Origin: Adlercreutzia mucosicola DSM 19490
GTDB taxonomy: Bacteria; Actinomycetota; Coriobacteriia; Coriobacteriales; Eggerthellaceae
NCBI RefSeq assembly: GCF_000422625.1
Contig: NZ_AUGK01000008.1
Location: forward strand, 62,001-126,000
Direction of reading: 5' to 3'
Length of the DNA: 64,000 nt
The translations under genes and the position numbers were made by a program. Positions within the stretch are counted from its first letter, which is position 1. Each line of letters opens with the position of its first letter. The notes beneath the pieces are model-generated. The model saw only the letters and a list, made by a program, of their open reading frames with translations. It had not been told where the DNA came from and ran no database searches. Below, one piece after another: positions 56,579 to 64,000 of this stretch.

Positions 56579-58000
56579 TTATATGTACATTCGAGGCAGT
56601 CGCGAGCAGCCGAACCCGATGGCCACCTCGTGCTGGATGGTACCCAGAGTTTCGGCCATGGCGTCGATGGTGACGGCCGCCTCGCCCTGGGAGCCCACGA
56701 CAACCACCTCGTCGCCGATCTGCGGATCCAAGTTGTGGCGCTGGCGCAGGTTCACCTCGAACATGCACTGGTCCATGCAGATGTTGCCCACCTGGTGGAA
56801 GCGCTTGCCCCCGAGCAACACGTCGGTACGCCCGGAAAGCCCGCGGCGCAGACCGTCGGCATACCCGATGGGCAGCGTGCACACCTTCACCGCCCCGGGG
56901 CTTCGGTAGTGCAGCCCGTAGCTGACCCCCTCGCCTACGGGCACCGTCTTCACCTCGGTGATGCGGGCCTTCACGGCCATGGCGGGCTTCAGATCGATGA
57001 GCGGATAGGCCTCGGGGCACGGGTAGAAGCCGTAGAGCGCGATGCCGAGGCGCACCATGTCCAGCTGCACCTCGGGATAGCGGATGGCCGCCGCCGAGTT
57101 CGCCGCGTGCACGATACCCGGATTCACCCCTGCGGCGCGCAGGGCGTTCACTGCTTCGGCGAAGCGCTTCACCTGGCGGTCGAAGTCGATGGTGCCGGGG
57201 CAGTCAGCCGTGGCGAAATGCGTGAACGTGCCCTGCAGGTCCAACGCGCGGTGGAACGAGATCTGCCGCGCGAATTCCACGACCTCGTCGTAGCGCACGC
57301 CGATGCGGTTCATGCCCGTGTTCACCTTCAGGTGGAAGGGGGCCGCAAGCCCGAAGGCATCGGCCGCCTCGGCGTAGCGGATGGCGAATTCGGCGGTGTA
57401 GATGGAGGGCATGATCTTGTAGGCCAGAAGCAGCGGAATGGCCGAGGCCGGCGGTTCGCCCAAGACGAGCACCGGGGCGTTCACATAGGCCTCGCGCAGG
57501 GCGATGGCCTCGTCCACCGTGGCCACACCGAGGTACTCCGCCCCCGAGTTCAGGGCCGTCTTGGCCACCTGCACGGCGCCGTGGCCGTAGGCGTCGGCCT
57601 TCACCACAGCCATGAGCCGACAGCCGGGATTCAGGCGGTGCTTCACCGTGGAGGCGTTGTGGCGGATGGCGTTCAGGTCGATCTCCACCCACGACCAGCG
57701 ACGATCCACCTCGGGAATGCGGGCCAGCTTGTCGGGATCGAAGCGCGGCGGGGCGCCCGCCGGCGTGCCGGCCTCGGCGTACTGCAGAATGTCGGGGGCC
57801 ACCGCCGAGCGCGCCGGCGCCGCGCGTCCCGTGAGCGCGCCGGCGGGCACGGGAGACCATCCGCCGGCCAGGGACTGCTCCTGCTTGCGCGCCGCAAAGG
57901 GCGTGTCGTCGTAGCGGGAGCTGCGCAGGGCATCGCCCGCCGACACGAAGTTGGGGTCGCGGCGGGAAAAACCCGTGAAACCGTTGGGAAGTTCTGCCAT
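56579..58000 (-). CDS. alr: Alanine racemase with N-terminal extension
   Basis: 473 residues against about 370-390 usual. PLP enzyme making D-alanine for peptidoglycan. The core starts near residue 110 (WSWVEIDLNAIRHN) and has the PLP lysine in AVVKADAYGHG (about residue 134). VSYGLHY carries the catalytic Tyr, and IGYADGLRRG and GNICMDQCMFEVN are also typical. The first about 105 residues (MAELPNGFTGFSRRDPNF, Arg/Ala/Pro-rich, no signal peptide) have no recognised domain. A start within that region cannot be excluded, since several in-frame codons exist, but MAELPNGF at 58000 is the first plausible one after the TATACT box at 58038-58043. Upstream of the uracil-DNA glycosylase gene on the same strand. 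Confidence 0.9.
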   Translation of the reverse strand: MAELPNGFTGFSRRDPNFVSAGDALRSSRYDDTPFAARKQEQSLAGGWSPVPAGALTGRAAPARSAVAPDILQYAEAGTPAGAPPRFDPDKLARIPEVDRRWSWVEIDLNAIRHNASTVKHRLNPGCRLMAVVKADAYGHGAVQVAKTALNSGAEYLGVATVDEAIALREAYVNAPVLVLGEPPASAIPLLLAYKIMPSIYTAEFAIRYAEAADAFGLAAPFHLKVNTGMNRIGVRYDEVVEFARQISFHRALDLQGTFTHFATADCPGTIDFDRQVKRFAEAVNALRAAGVNPGIVHAANSAAAIRYPEVQLDMVRLGIALYGFYPCPEAYPLIDLKPAMAVKARITEVKTVPVGEGVSYGLHYRSPGAVKVCTLPIGYADGLRRGLSGRTDVLLGGKRFHQVGNICMDQCMFEVNLRQRHNLDPQIGDEVVVVGSQGEAAVTIDAMAETLGTIQHEVAIGFGCSRLPRMYI

Positions 58001-58037
58001 ATTCGCTACCTTAGGTCGCTCGTCGTTTCGAACCACC

Positions 58038-58043
58038 AGTATA
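58038..58043 (-). promoter_or_regulatory. Candidate -10 box for alr
   Basis: TATACT on the minus strand, 37 nt before the alr start. No consensus -35; it overlaps the end of the mogA-like fragment. Confidence 0.4.
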
Positions 58044-58104
58044 GCGCTTCTTGGGCCCCGCGACCGCCGCCGGCCATCATCTTCACGGCCCAGGGGCGCG
58101 GCAA
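58039..58104 (-). pseudogene. Duplicated fragment of the mogA 3' region
   Basis: Reads LPRPWAVKMMAGGGRGAQEA, matching LPHAVKMMAGGGHDTQKSL inside the neighbouring mogA (plus-strand DNA near 58195-58235), including a run of 19 identical bases. It lies 30 nt past the mogA stop, so it looks like the remnant of a tandem duplication. Confidence 0.65.
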
Positions 58105-58134
58105 CAGAGGCGGTCGCCTTGGGCCGGCCGCGCT

Positions 58135-58668
58135 TTACCCGAGCTCGCCTCTCGCCGCAGCGGCCGAGAGCTTCTCCGAGAGGCTCTTCTGCGTGTCATG
58201 GCCGCCTCCGGCCATCATCTTCACGGCGTGGGGCAGCGCCGCCACGATGCCCTCCCAGTTCTCGGTGGCCGCCTTGGTGGAGCCGGGCAGGTTGATGATG
58301 AGCGTGCGGCCGCGCTGGGCGCAGATGGCCCGGGACAGCATGGCGAAGGGAGTGATGGCCAGGCTGTGGACGCGCATGGCCTCGGCGATGCCCGGCACCT
58401 CGCGGTCGGCCACGTCGCGGGTGGCCTCCGGCGTCACGTCCCGCAGCGAGAGTCCGCTGCCGCCGCAAGTGAGCACCACATCGGCATCGGTGTGGTCGCA
58501 GGCGTCGATGAGAGCCCCGGCGATAAACGGCCGCTCGTCGGTCTCCACGACGCGGCGGACGCATTCCCAGCCCTCGGCCGCGATCAGCTCTTCCAGCTTT
58601 TGCCCCGCCTCGTCGGTCTCCAGCGTGCGCGTATCAGAGCACGTAATGATAGCGAACTTGATAGTCAT
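58135..58668 (-). CDS. mogA: Molybdopterin adenylyltransferase / MoaB-type molybdenum cofactor protein
   Basis: 177 residues with the MoCF-binding fold: FAIITCSDTRTLETDEAG at the N-terminus, VVLTCGGSGLSLRDVTPEAT (the usual TGGTG loop, here CGGSG), VPGIAEAMR and IINLPGSTKAATENW. It adenylates molybdopterin before MoeA inserts molybdate. MogA and MoaB cannot be told apart from sequence alone. Start 58668 has AAAGGAA 5 nt upstream. moeA lies upstream on the same strand, 230 nt away, with nothing recognisable in between. Confidence 0.9.
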   Translation of the reverse strand: MTIKFAIITCSDTRTLETDEAGQKLEELIAAEGWECVRRVVETDERPFIAGALIDACDHTDADVVLTCGGSGLSLRDVTPEATRDVADREVPGIAEAMRVHSLAITPFAMLSRAICAQRGRTLIINLPGSTKAATENWEGIVAALPHAVKMMAGGGHDTQKSLSEKLSAAAARGELG

Positions 58669-58898
58669 GAAATTCCTTTCTTGCCTCACCTGCGGCTGCG
58701 GAGGATCGGCTCCGCCGCCCGTCTCGCACCGATCCCCTTCCGAGCGCGGCAATAGAAGCAGGGAAACTGATGCACATCGGTCGGCACATTTTCTGCACCA
58801 CTGCTGCTGAAGCGGAATCTGCTTCTTAAAGGCCGCGTTCTCAGGAGGCGCTCGGAGGTCGTCGAAGCCGACCCTCCCGCAGCCGCGAACCCGGACAA

Positions 58899-60155
58899 CT
58901 ACAGGCAGACCTCTTCCGGCACATCTAGCAGGATGCAGTCTACCATGGTTCCCGCCGGCTGCGGCTCGGTGCCGTCGGGCAGCACGGCCATGCAGTTGGT
59001 CTTCTGGATGGGCCCGAACAGACCCGAGCTCTGGTTGCGCGCCGGCGTCACCTCGAAGACGCCGTCGGCTGCGCGCGTGAGAGTGCCGCGCAGGAAAATG
59101 CGCCGCGGGTCGCGGTTCTTCTCGTTCTGGGTGAGCCGGGCGCGCACCACCGGGTGGTCGAGGAAGCCATAGCCTTGCATGGTGCGCAGCGCCGGACGGA
59201 TGATCAACTCGAAGCCCACGTAGGCCGCGGCCGGGTTGCCCGGCAGCCCGAACACCGGCGTGCCGTTCACCAAACCGAAAGTTTGGGCCTTGCCCGGGCG
59301 CATGTTCACCGTGGCCATCTTAAGCTCGCCCAGATCGGCCACGACCGGCTTGATGAAATCGTAGTCGCCGTTGGCCGCGCCACCCGTGGTCACCACGAAG
59401 TCGTACTCGCGCGAGGCCGCATCCACGGCCGCGCGCAGAGCCTCGTAGGTGTCCTCCACGATGGGAAGGATGTGGGGCACCGCCCCGGCCCGGCTCGCGC
59501 AGGCGGCCATGGCATAGCTGTTGGAATTGCGGATCTTGCCGGGACCGGGCACCTCGGTGGGAGGCACCAGCTCGCTGCCCGTGGCAATGACGGCCACGCG
59601 CGGACGCCGGCGCACCGGAACCTCCAGCACGCCGCAGCCGGCCAGAAAGCCCACGCCCGCAGCGCTGATCACCTCGCCGGCAGCCACGACTACCTCGCCG
59701 GCCCGAGCCTCCTCGCCTGCGGGGCGGATGTTGGACCCCACCTTCGTCGGCGCCGCGAACGACACCGTCGAGCCCGTGCGCCCGTCGCCTTCCACCACGG
59801 CCACGATCTCGTACTTCACCACGGCATCGGCGTCGTCGGGCAGGCAGGCGCCGGTCATGATGCGCACGCACTCCCCCGCTCCTATGACGCCCGCAAACAC
59901 ATCTCCGGCACCGATCTCGGCAATCACGCGCAGGGCCACGGGCGCCTCCTCGGTGGCCGTGCCGATATCGGCGGCCCGCAGGGCAAAGCCGTCCATGGCC
60001 GAATGGGCGAAGGGAGACACGTCGATGTCGCTCGTCAGATCGGACGCAGCCACTCGGCCCACAGCATCAAGCAGCCCCACCTCTTCCACATCCGTCGGCG
60101 CCACAGCCCCGCACACGAGCGCGCGAGCCTCCTCCAGCGAGATCATGTCCTTCAT
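58899..60155 (-). CDS. moeA: Molybdopterin molybdenumtransferase
   Basis: 418 residues, family length about 400-410. Inserts molybdate into adenylated molybdopterin. Seen: ISLEEARALV, DIDVSPFAHSAMDGFALR (the MoeA signature), EIGAGDVFAGVIGAGECVRIMTGACLPDDADAVV, TTGGAANGDYDFIKPV (molybdopterin-binding loop) and FGLPGNPAAAYVGFELIIRP. Start 60155 (MKDMISLEE) is preceded by GGGGAGG; upstream frame extension is rejected. With mogA it indicates that the cell uses molybdoenzymes, common in Eggerthellaceae with many DMSO-reductase-family oxidoreductases (family knowledge). Confidence 0.95.
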   Translation of the reverse strand: MKDMISLEEARALVCGAVAPTDVEEVGLLDAVGRVAASDLTSDIDVSPFAHSAMDGFALRAADIGTATEEAPVALRVIAEIGAGDVFAGVIGAGECVRIMTGACLPDDADAVVKYEIVAVVEGDGRTGSTVSFAAPTKVGSNIRPAGEEARAGEVVVAAGEVISAAGVGFLAGCGVLEVPVRRRPRVAVIATGSELVPPTEVPGPGKIRNSNSYAMAACASRAGAVPHILPIVEDTYEALRAAVDAASREYDFVVTTGGAANGDYDFIKPVVADLGELKMATVNMRPGKAQTFGLVNGTPVFGLPGNPAAAYVGFELIIRPALRTMQGYGFLDHPVVRARLTQNEKNRDPRRIFLRGTLTRAADGVFEVTPARNQSSGLFGPIQKTNCMAVLPDGTEPQPAGTMVDCILLDVPEEVCL

Positions 60156-60313
60156 TGCCTCCCCTTTCCGCAAGCGGCGCGCAAGGCCGCGCTCGCACCG
60201 ATTCGCCCCTCCGCACCCGGTGCCCGAAAAGCCCCGCGCCGGAGAGCGAACTTGTTTTCGCTCCTCCGCATTATAGCTATTTGAGAATATATTGGAAATC
60301 GCCGAAGCAACGC

Positions 60314-60453
60314 CCGAAACGACCAAAATCACGTTTGGGCGAGGGCAAGGGCAAGCGAACGCGACCGAAATCACGTTTGGGCGAGGTTATTGCCGCCAAA
60401 AGGAGCATTCAGCGCACCCAACCCTCTCCCAAACGTGATTTTGGTCGTTTCGG
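60314..60453. repeat. Inverted-repeat element B (140 bp) with an internal third copy
   Basis: A 26-nt arm (60314-60339, starting CCGAAACGACC and ending CGTTTGGG) has its perfect complement at 60428-60453. A third, direct copy of the arm's right part is at 60363-60386 (23 of 24 bases). It lies in the 405-nt gap between divergent moeA and the 60561 gene, which otherwise holds only a candidate -10. Confidence 0.85.
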
Positions 60454-60520
60454 AAGGCGTTCTCCAAAAACCAGGGCGCGCAATGCGTCCCTCGCCGCGC
60501 CCGCGGCACCGTAACCGCGC

Positions 60521-60526
60521 TACAAT
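60521..60526 (+). promoter_or_regulatory. Candidate -10 box for the 60561 gene
   Basis: TACAAT, 35 nt before the start; no clear -35 upstream. Confidence 0.4.
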
Positions 60527-60560
60527 GCGAACAACCACATTTCAGAGAGGAAGGCCGTCC

Positions 60561-61682
60561 ATGGACTTCGCGCCCACCCCCTACACCGCCCCCGACTTCT
60601 CGCTGCCGTCCCTGGCCGCCGCGCCGAACGCGACCCTCGTGCCCGCGCCGAAGAACTTCGTGGCCCCCGAGAACTACCACGCCATGTCCATCTATCCCGA
60701 GTACCTGAAAATCGACGGGGAATGGGTGCTCGCCCGGGACTCCCGCATGGACTGCGTGGCCGTGGTGGAAGACGGCGCGGTGTTCGTGCGCGAATTCCGT
60801 CACATCCGCGCCGGCGATCTTATCGCCTGCGGGCGCACCGAGAACGGCGAGGAGGGCATCCTCGTGTACACCGAGGGCTTCCGCAGCTTGGCCGCAGCCG
60901 AGAACGGGGCGCCCCATCCCGGCGGCCACGACAACTTCGCCTTCCGTCTCGGCAGAAGCCGCGAGACGGCCTTCTCCCGCGACTACGACGAGCTCTACGA
61001 GCTTTTGCGCCACGAGCGCGACCACGGCTTCATCGTGTGGGTTATGGGACCGGCCTTCACCTTCAACGGGTTTTCGCGCGATGCCTTCGCCAAGATCGTC
61101 GATGCCGGCTACGCCGATGCGGTGTTCGCCGGCAACGCCCTGGCCACCCACGATTTGGAAGGGGCCTACTTCCACACGTCGCTGGGCCAGGACATCGAGA
61201 CCCAGGAGAACCGCCCCAACGGCCATTACCACCACCTGGACACCATCAACCGCGTGCGCTACTGGGGAAGCATCGAGCGGTTCATTCAGGAAGAGGGCGT
61301 GCACGACGGCATCATGGAGGCGCTTGTGCGCAACAACGTGCCCTACGTGCTCGCCGGATCCATCCGCGACGACGGGCCGCTGCCCGGCGTGTTCGGCAAT
61401 GCCTACGACGCCCAGGATGCCATGCGCGACCACATCCGATCGGCCACCACGGTCATCTGCATGGCCACCATGCTGCACACCATCGCCACGGGCAACATGA
61501 CCCCGAGCTACCGGGTGCTGCCCGACGGCACCATCCGCCCCGTGTACTTCTACTGCGTGGACATCGCGGAATTTGCCGTGAACAAGCTGGTGGACCGCGG
61601 CAGCCTCGCCAGCCGCGGCATCGTCACCAACGTGCAGGATTTCATCGCGAACATCGCCAAGGGTTTGGGGCTGTTGGGGTAG
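60561..61682 (+). CDS. TIGR00300 / LOR-SDH domain protein, probable ornithine cyclodeaminase-type enzyme
   Basis: 373 residues, cytoplasmic. Sequence features recalled from the TIGR00300 family (AgrE/ArgZ C-terminal domain and archaeal ornithine cyclodeaminase) appear in order: YLKIDGEWVLARDSRMDCV, VWVMGPAFTFNG, YADAVFAGNALATHDLEGAYFHTSLGQDIET, GIMEALVRNNVPYVLAGSIRDDGPLPG, MATMLHTIATGNM, VDIAEFAVNKLVDRGS and GIVTNVQDF. These enzymes turn ornithine into proline and ammonia; some are reported to use a nickel-pincer nucleotide (from memory). Here the domain stands alone, without an arginine-dihydrolase partner. The first about 40 residues match nothing I know. Start 60561 has AGAGAGGAAGG about 6 nt upstream. 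It is divergent from moeA across element B. Confidence 0.78.
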   Translation: MDFAPTPYTAPDFSLPSLAAAPNATLVPAPKNFVAPENYHAMSIYPEYLKIDGEWVLARDSRMDCVAVVEDGAVFVREFRHIRAGDLIACGRTENGEEGILVYTEGFRSLAAAENGAPHPGGHDNFAFRLGRSRETAFSRDYDELYELLRHERDHGFIVWVMGPAFTFNGFSRDAFAKIVDAGYADAVFAGNALATHDLEGAYFHTSLGQDIETQENRPNGHYHHLDTINRVRYWGSIERFIQEEGVHDGIMEALVRNNVPYVLAGSIRDDGPLPGVFGNAYDAQDAMRDHIRSATTVICMATMLHTIATGNMTPSYRVLPDGTIRPVYFYCVDIAEFAVNKLVDRGSLASRGIVTNVQDFIANIAKGLGLLG

Positions 61683-61684
61683 AC

Positions 61685-61700
61685 GCGGTCGCGAGACCGC
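61685..61700 (+). terminator. Short hairpin after the 60561 gene
   Basis: GCGGTC-GCGA-GACCGC, a perfect 6-bp stem starting 2 nt after the stop codon; no T-run. Confidence 0.4.
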
Positions 61701-61799
61701 CTGCTTCACGCGGGCGCGCCGAAGCCGATCCTACGGAGCTTGATTGGAGCCGCAATATCCACGAGGCGCCTACCATTGCAGGAGCGGCAGGAGCGCCCT

Positions 61800-61823
61800 G
61801 CAGGGGCGATTCAGTCCGCCCGC
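61800..61823. repeat. REP-like sequence
   Basis: GCAGGGGCGATTCAGTCCGC followed by CCGC resembles the palindromes at 7869-7888 and 7946-7965 (RNAGGGGCG ... CCGCCC). It adjoins the pseudogene at about 61870. Confidence 0.4.
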
Positions 61824-61869
61824 AACCGAGACCATATCCCGTTGGCCGCCGCTGCGCGCCGCGCGGGTC

Positions 61870-63143
61870 TTGCGGAAGTTCACCGCGATCACCGTGCTGG
61901 CGACGGCGCTGCACGGAAGCGGCGCGAGCGTCGTCATGTTGGAACGCATGGACCACGTGGTGGGTCGCGGCGGCTCCATCTACGCCATGAACTCGAAGCT
62001 GACGAAGGAGAAGGGCTACGAGTGCCCCGTGGAGGAGATCGCCCAGCGCTACAAGCGTATGATGGGCTATCACTCCTACCGCGTAGACGACCGCAAGTGG
62101 ATGAACCACTTCCATCGCTCGGGCGAAGCCATGGACTGGCTCATCGACCGCATGACCACGGCCAGCTCCGTGGGCGGCAGCGACCTCACCCCGGTCATGG
62201 AGCACTGGTACGAGGACCCCGAGAACATCAACGGCGAGTTCCCCGGCACCCATGAGTTCCTGGACGGCCCCAACGGCCTGGGCCCCGACGACAACCCACA
62301 GCAGGACGTATGCGACAATATGGCCGCCTACTGCGCGAAAGCCGGCGTCGATATCCGCTATCTGACCGACGCCCAACAGCTGTTGAAGGACGGCGAGCGC
62401 GTCAGCGGCGTGGTCGCGAAGACCGCAGACGGCTACGTGCAGTTCAACGGCAAGAACGCCGTGGTGCTGGCAACCGGCGACTTCGGCATGGACAAGGACA
62501 TGCTGGAAAAGCTCATCCCCTGGGCGGCGCATCAGACCGAGTTCGGCGGCATCTGGGACGGCTCGGGCCACAAGATGGCCTACTGGGCCGGCGCGGCCAT
62601 CGACAAGAACGAGACGCCCACGCCCATGATCTTCTGCTTCCAGTGGCGCTCCATCACCCGTCAGGCGCGCGCCTACTGGCAGACCACCATCGACGGCCCC
62701 GGCACCATCAACATGAACGGCTCGGGCGACATCGAGGTGAAGATGGTGAAGGCCGACACCTTGGAAGAGCTGGTACAGGCCCTGGAGCTGCCCGCCGAGA
62801 CGACCCTGAAGACCATCGAGGACTACAACGGCTACTGCGAGCGCGGCGTCGACGAGGAGTTCGGCAGCGCAAGGAACTGCTGCCGTCCGTGAAGAGGGGT
62901 CCCTTCTACGGCATCAAGTGCACGCCGTGGTTCCCCACCACCACTGGCGGCGTGCGTTGCACCGAGAAGATGGAAGTGATGAACGACAGCAACGAGGTCA
63001 TCGAGGGCCTGTACTGCCTCGGCTCCATGGTGGGCGATATGTACTGCAACTGCTACTCCACCCACTTCCCGGGCCACAACCTGGGCGCCACCTGCCTCAC
63101 CTTCGGCTACCTCACCGGCCGTCAGCTCGCCGGCGCCGAATAG
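61870..63143 (+). pseudogene. Broken FAD-dependent reductase gene (third flavoprotein copy)
   Basis: Family sequence is clear from about 61900 (GASVVMLERMDHVVGRGGS), through GVVAKTADGYVQFNGKNAVVLATGDFG and GSGHKMAYWAGAAIDKNE, to TLEELVQALELPAETTL and ERGVDEEFG near 62866. There the frame shifts: the first frame ends at 62892, while the continuation KELLPSVKRGPFYGIKCTPW to FGYLTGRQLAGAE runs in another frame to 63143. The Tat signal and the FAD GxGxxG loop are missing at the 5' end. About 60 residues are missing between WAGAAIDKNE and TLEEL compared with the 5407 protein. Three separate lesions make a sequencing error unlikely as sole cause. Downstream, 63144-63559 has only the elements listed below. 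Confidence 0.85.
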
Positions 63144-63269
63144 CCCAGAGGCTCTGCGGCTGCGCGCCCGGGCCTCCCTTCCCTCCCCGCCCGGGCGCTC
63201 CCTCTTGAACCCAGAGTCCACCTTAAGAAGACGTCGGCCGGCGAACCACTCCGTTTCTGCACGAGATCC

Positions 63270-63407
63270 TGAGTTATGAGCGTCTCAGGGACGCCCGTTT
63301 CCTCGCCTTCGAAAGACATTACCCAACCACAATGCGCTGACCGGGCATTTCCAAAGACAGTTTCCCGCCACAATTCCCCGCTCCGAGGTCCAGACGCTCA
63401 TAACTCA
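63270..63407. repeat. Inverted-repeat element C (138 bp)
   Basis: TGAGTTATGAGCGTCT (63270-63285) and exact complement AGACGCTCATAACTCA (63392-63407), 16-bp arms around a 106-nt interior with no convincing ORF. It lies between the broken flavoprotein gene and convergent eno. Confidence 0.8.
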
Positions 63408-63461
63408 ATATTTCGTGCCAAGGCCGCCTCCTTCGTTGACCGAAAGCGCAACGAGGCGAAA

Positions 63462-63495
63462 GGCAGTCGGCGAAGACAATCCTCGCCGACTGCCC
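63462..63495. repeat. Hairpin with 12-bp arms
   Basis: GGCAGTCGGCGA (63462-63473) and TCGCCGACTGCC (63484-63495), 10-nt loop. On the minus strand it follows the eno terminator and is itself followed by TTTCG, so it could be a back-up terminator. Confidence 0.6.
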
Positions 63496-63496
63496 A

Positions 63497-63535
63497 AAAA
63501 CCAAAGAAGGCCGCCCCGTCAGCGAGGCAGCCTTC
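63497..63535 (-). terminator. Terminator of eno
   Basis: AAGGCCGCC (63508-63516) pairs, with one mismatch, with GGCAGCCTT (63527-63535). On the minus strand it is followed by CTTTGGTTTTTGG, a U-rich tail, about 25 nt after the eno stop. Confidence 0.75.
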
Positions 63536-63559
63536 CCGTTCATTGTACGCGCAAGCAGC

Positions 63560-64000
<441 letters not shown>

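Noticed and set aside
61744-62892. Intact 382-residue flavoprotein
   Set aside because: It lacks the FAD loop and signal, and the conserved C-terminus continues in another frame; it is a pseudogene.

Overview
The window is 64 kb of GC-rich DNA with the gene style of an anaerobic gut Eggerthellaceae (class Coriobacteriia: Eggerthella, Adlercreutzia, Gordonibacter and relatives). The signs are two Tat-exported, FAD-binding fumarate-reductase-like lipoproteins, each beside a LuxR regulator with a multi-pass membrane N-terminus, plus decayed copies of both families. High GC, SD-type ribosome sites and an LPxTG-type cell-wall anchor also fit a Gram-positive actinobacterial lineage. The genus is an inference; there is no rRNA or tRNA gene in the window.

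Layout. 1-3511 (minus strand): a housekeeping run glmU-prs-pth followed by the 5' part of an MFS transporter. 3618-7041: a LuxR regulator divergent from a Tat flavoprotein, with two G/C-run inverted repeats between them. 7319-7834: an uncharacterised small Cys-rich protein. 7968-11197: a copper operon csoR-copA with a CsoR palindrome inside its promoter spacer. 11300-14628: a second LuxR/flavoprotein pair in tandem. 14927-49912: one uninterrupted 35-kb gene (more than half the window) for an 11,661-residue surface protein ending in LPQTG, a transmembrane helix and a basic tail. 50272-52922: nhaA, then divergent hpf-acpP. 53014-53369: a LuxR remnant and a long inverted-repeat element. 53393-60155: folC, a CorA-type transporter, a family 4/5 uracil-DNA glycosylase, alr, mogA, moeA. 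60561-61682: a stand-alone TIGR00300-type (ornithine-cyclodeaminase-like) enzyme. About 61870-63143: a broken flavoprotein gene. 63560-64000: the C-terminal part of enolase.

The centrepiece is the giant surface protein. Codons 18-21, ahead of the signal-peptide core, contain a run of nine G. Working through the frames by hand, loss of one G stops translation after 24 residues and gain of one G stops it after about 101 residues. That is the layout of a phase-variation switch on a roughly 1.2-MDa adhesin. Upstream, a good sigma70-type promoter has a 13-bp-arm inverted repeat overlapping its -35 box, so transcription may also be controlled. The protein carries an N-terminal acidic linker, a newly noticed module of about 235 residues repeated five to six times, two clusters of InlB-B/Flg_new-like repeats, and a C-terminal stalk of about ten SdrD-B-like repeats with DxDxNG calcium-type loops.

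How the genes work together: the flavoproteins are probably exported terminal reductases switched on by their LuxR partners. csoR-copA is copper efflux. mogA-moeA make molybdenum cofactor. alr and glmU serve the cell wall to which the giant protein would be attached by a sortase encoded elsewhere. All functions are from sequence reading; no search was run.
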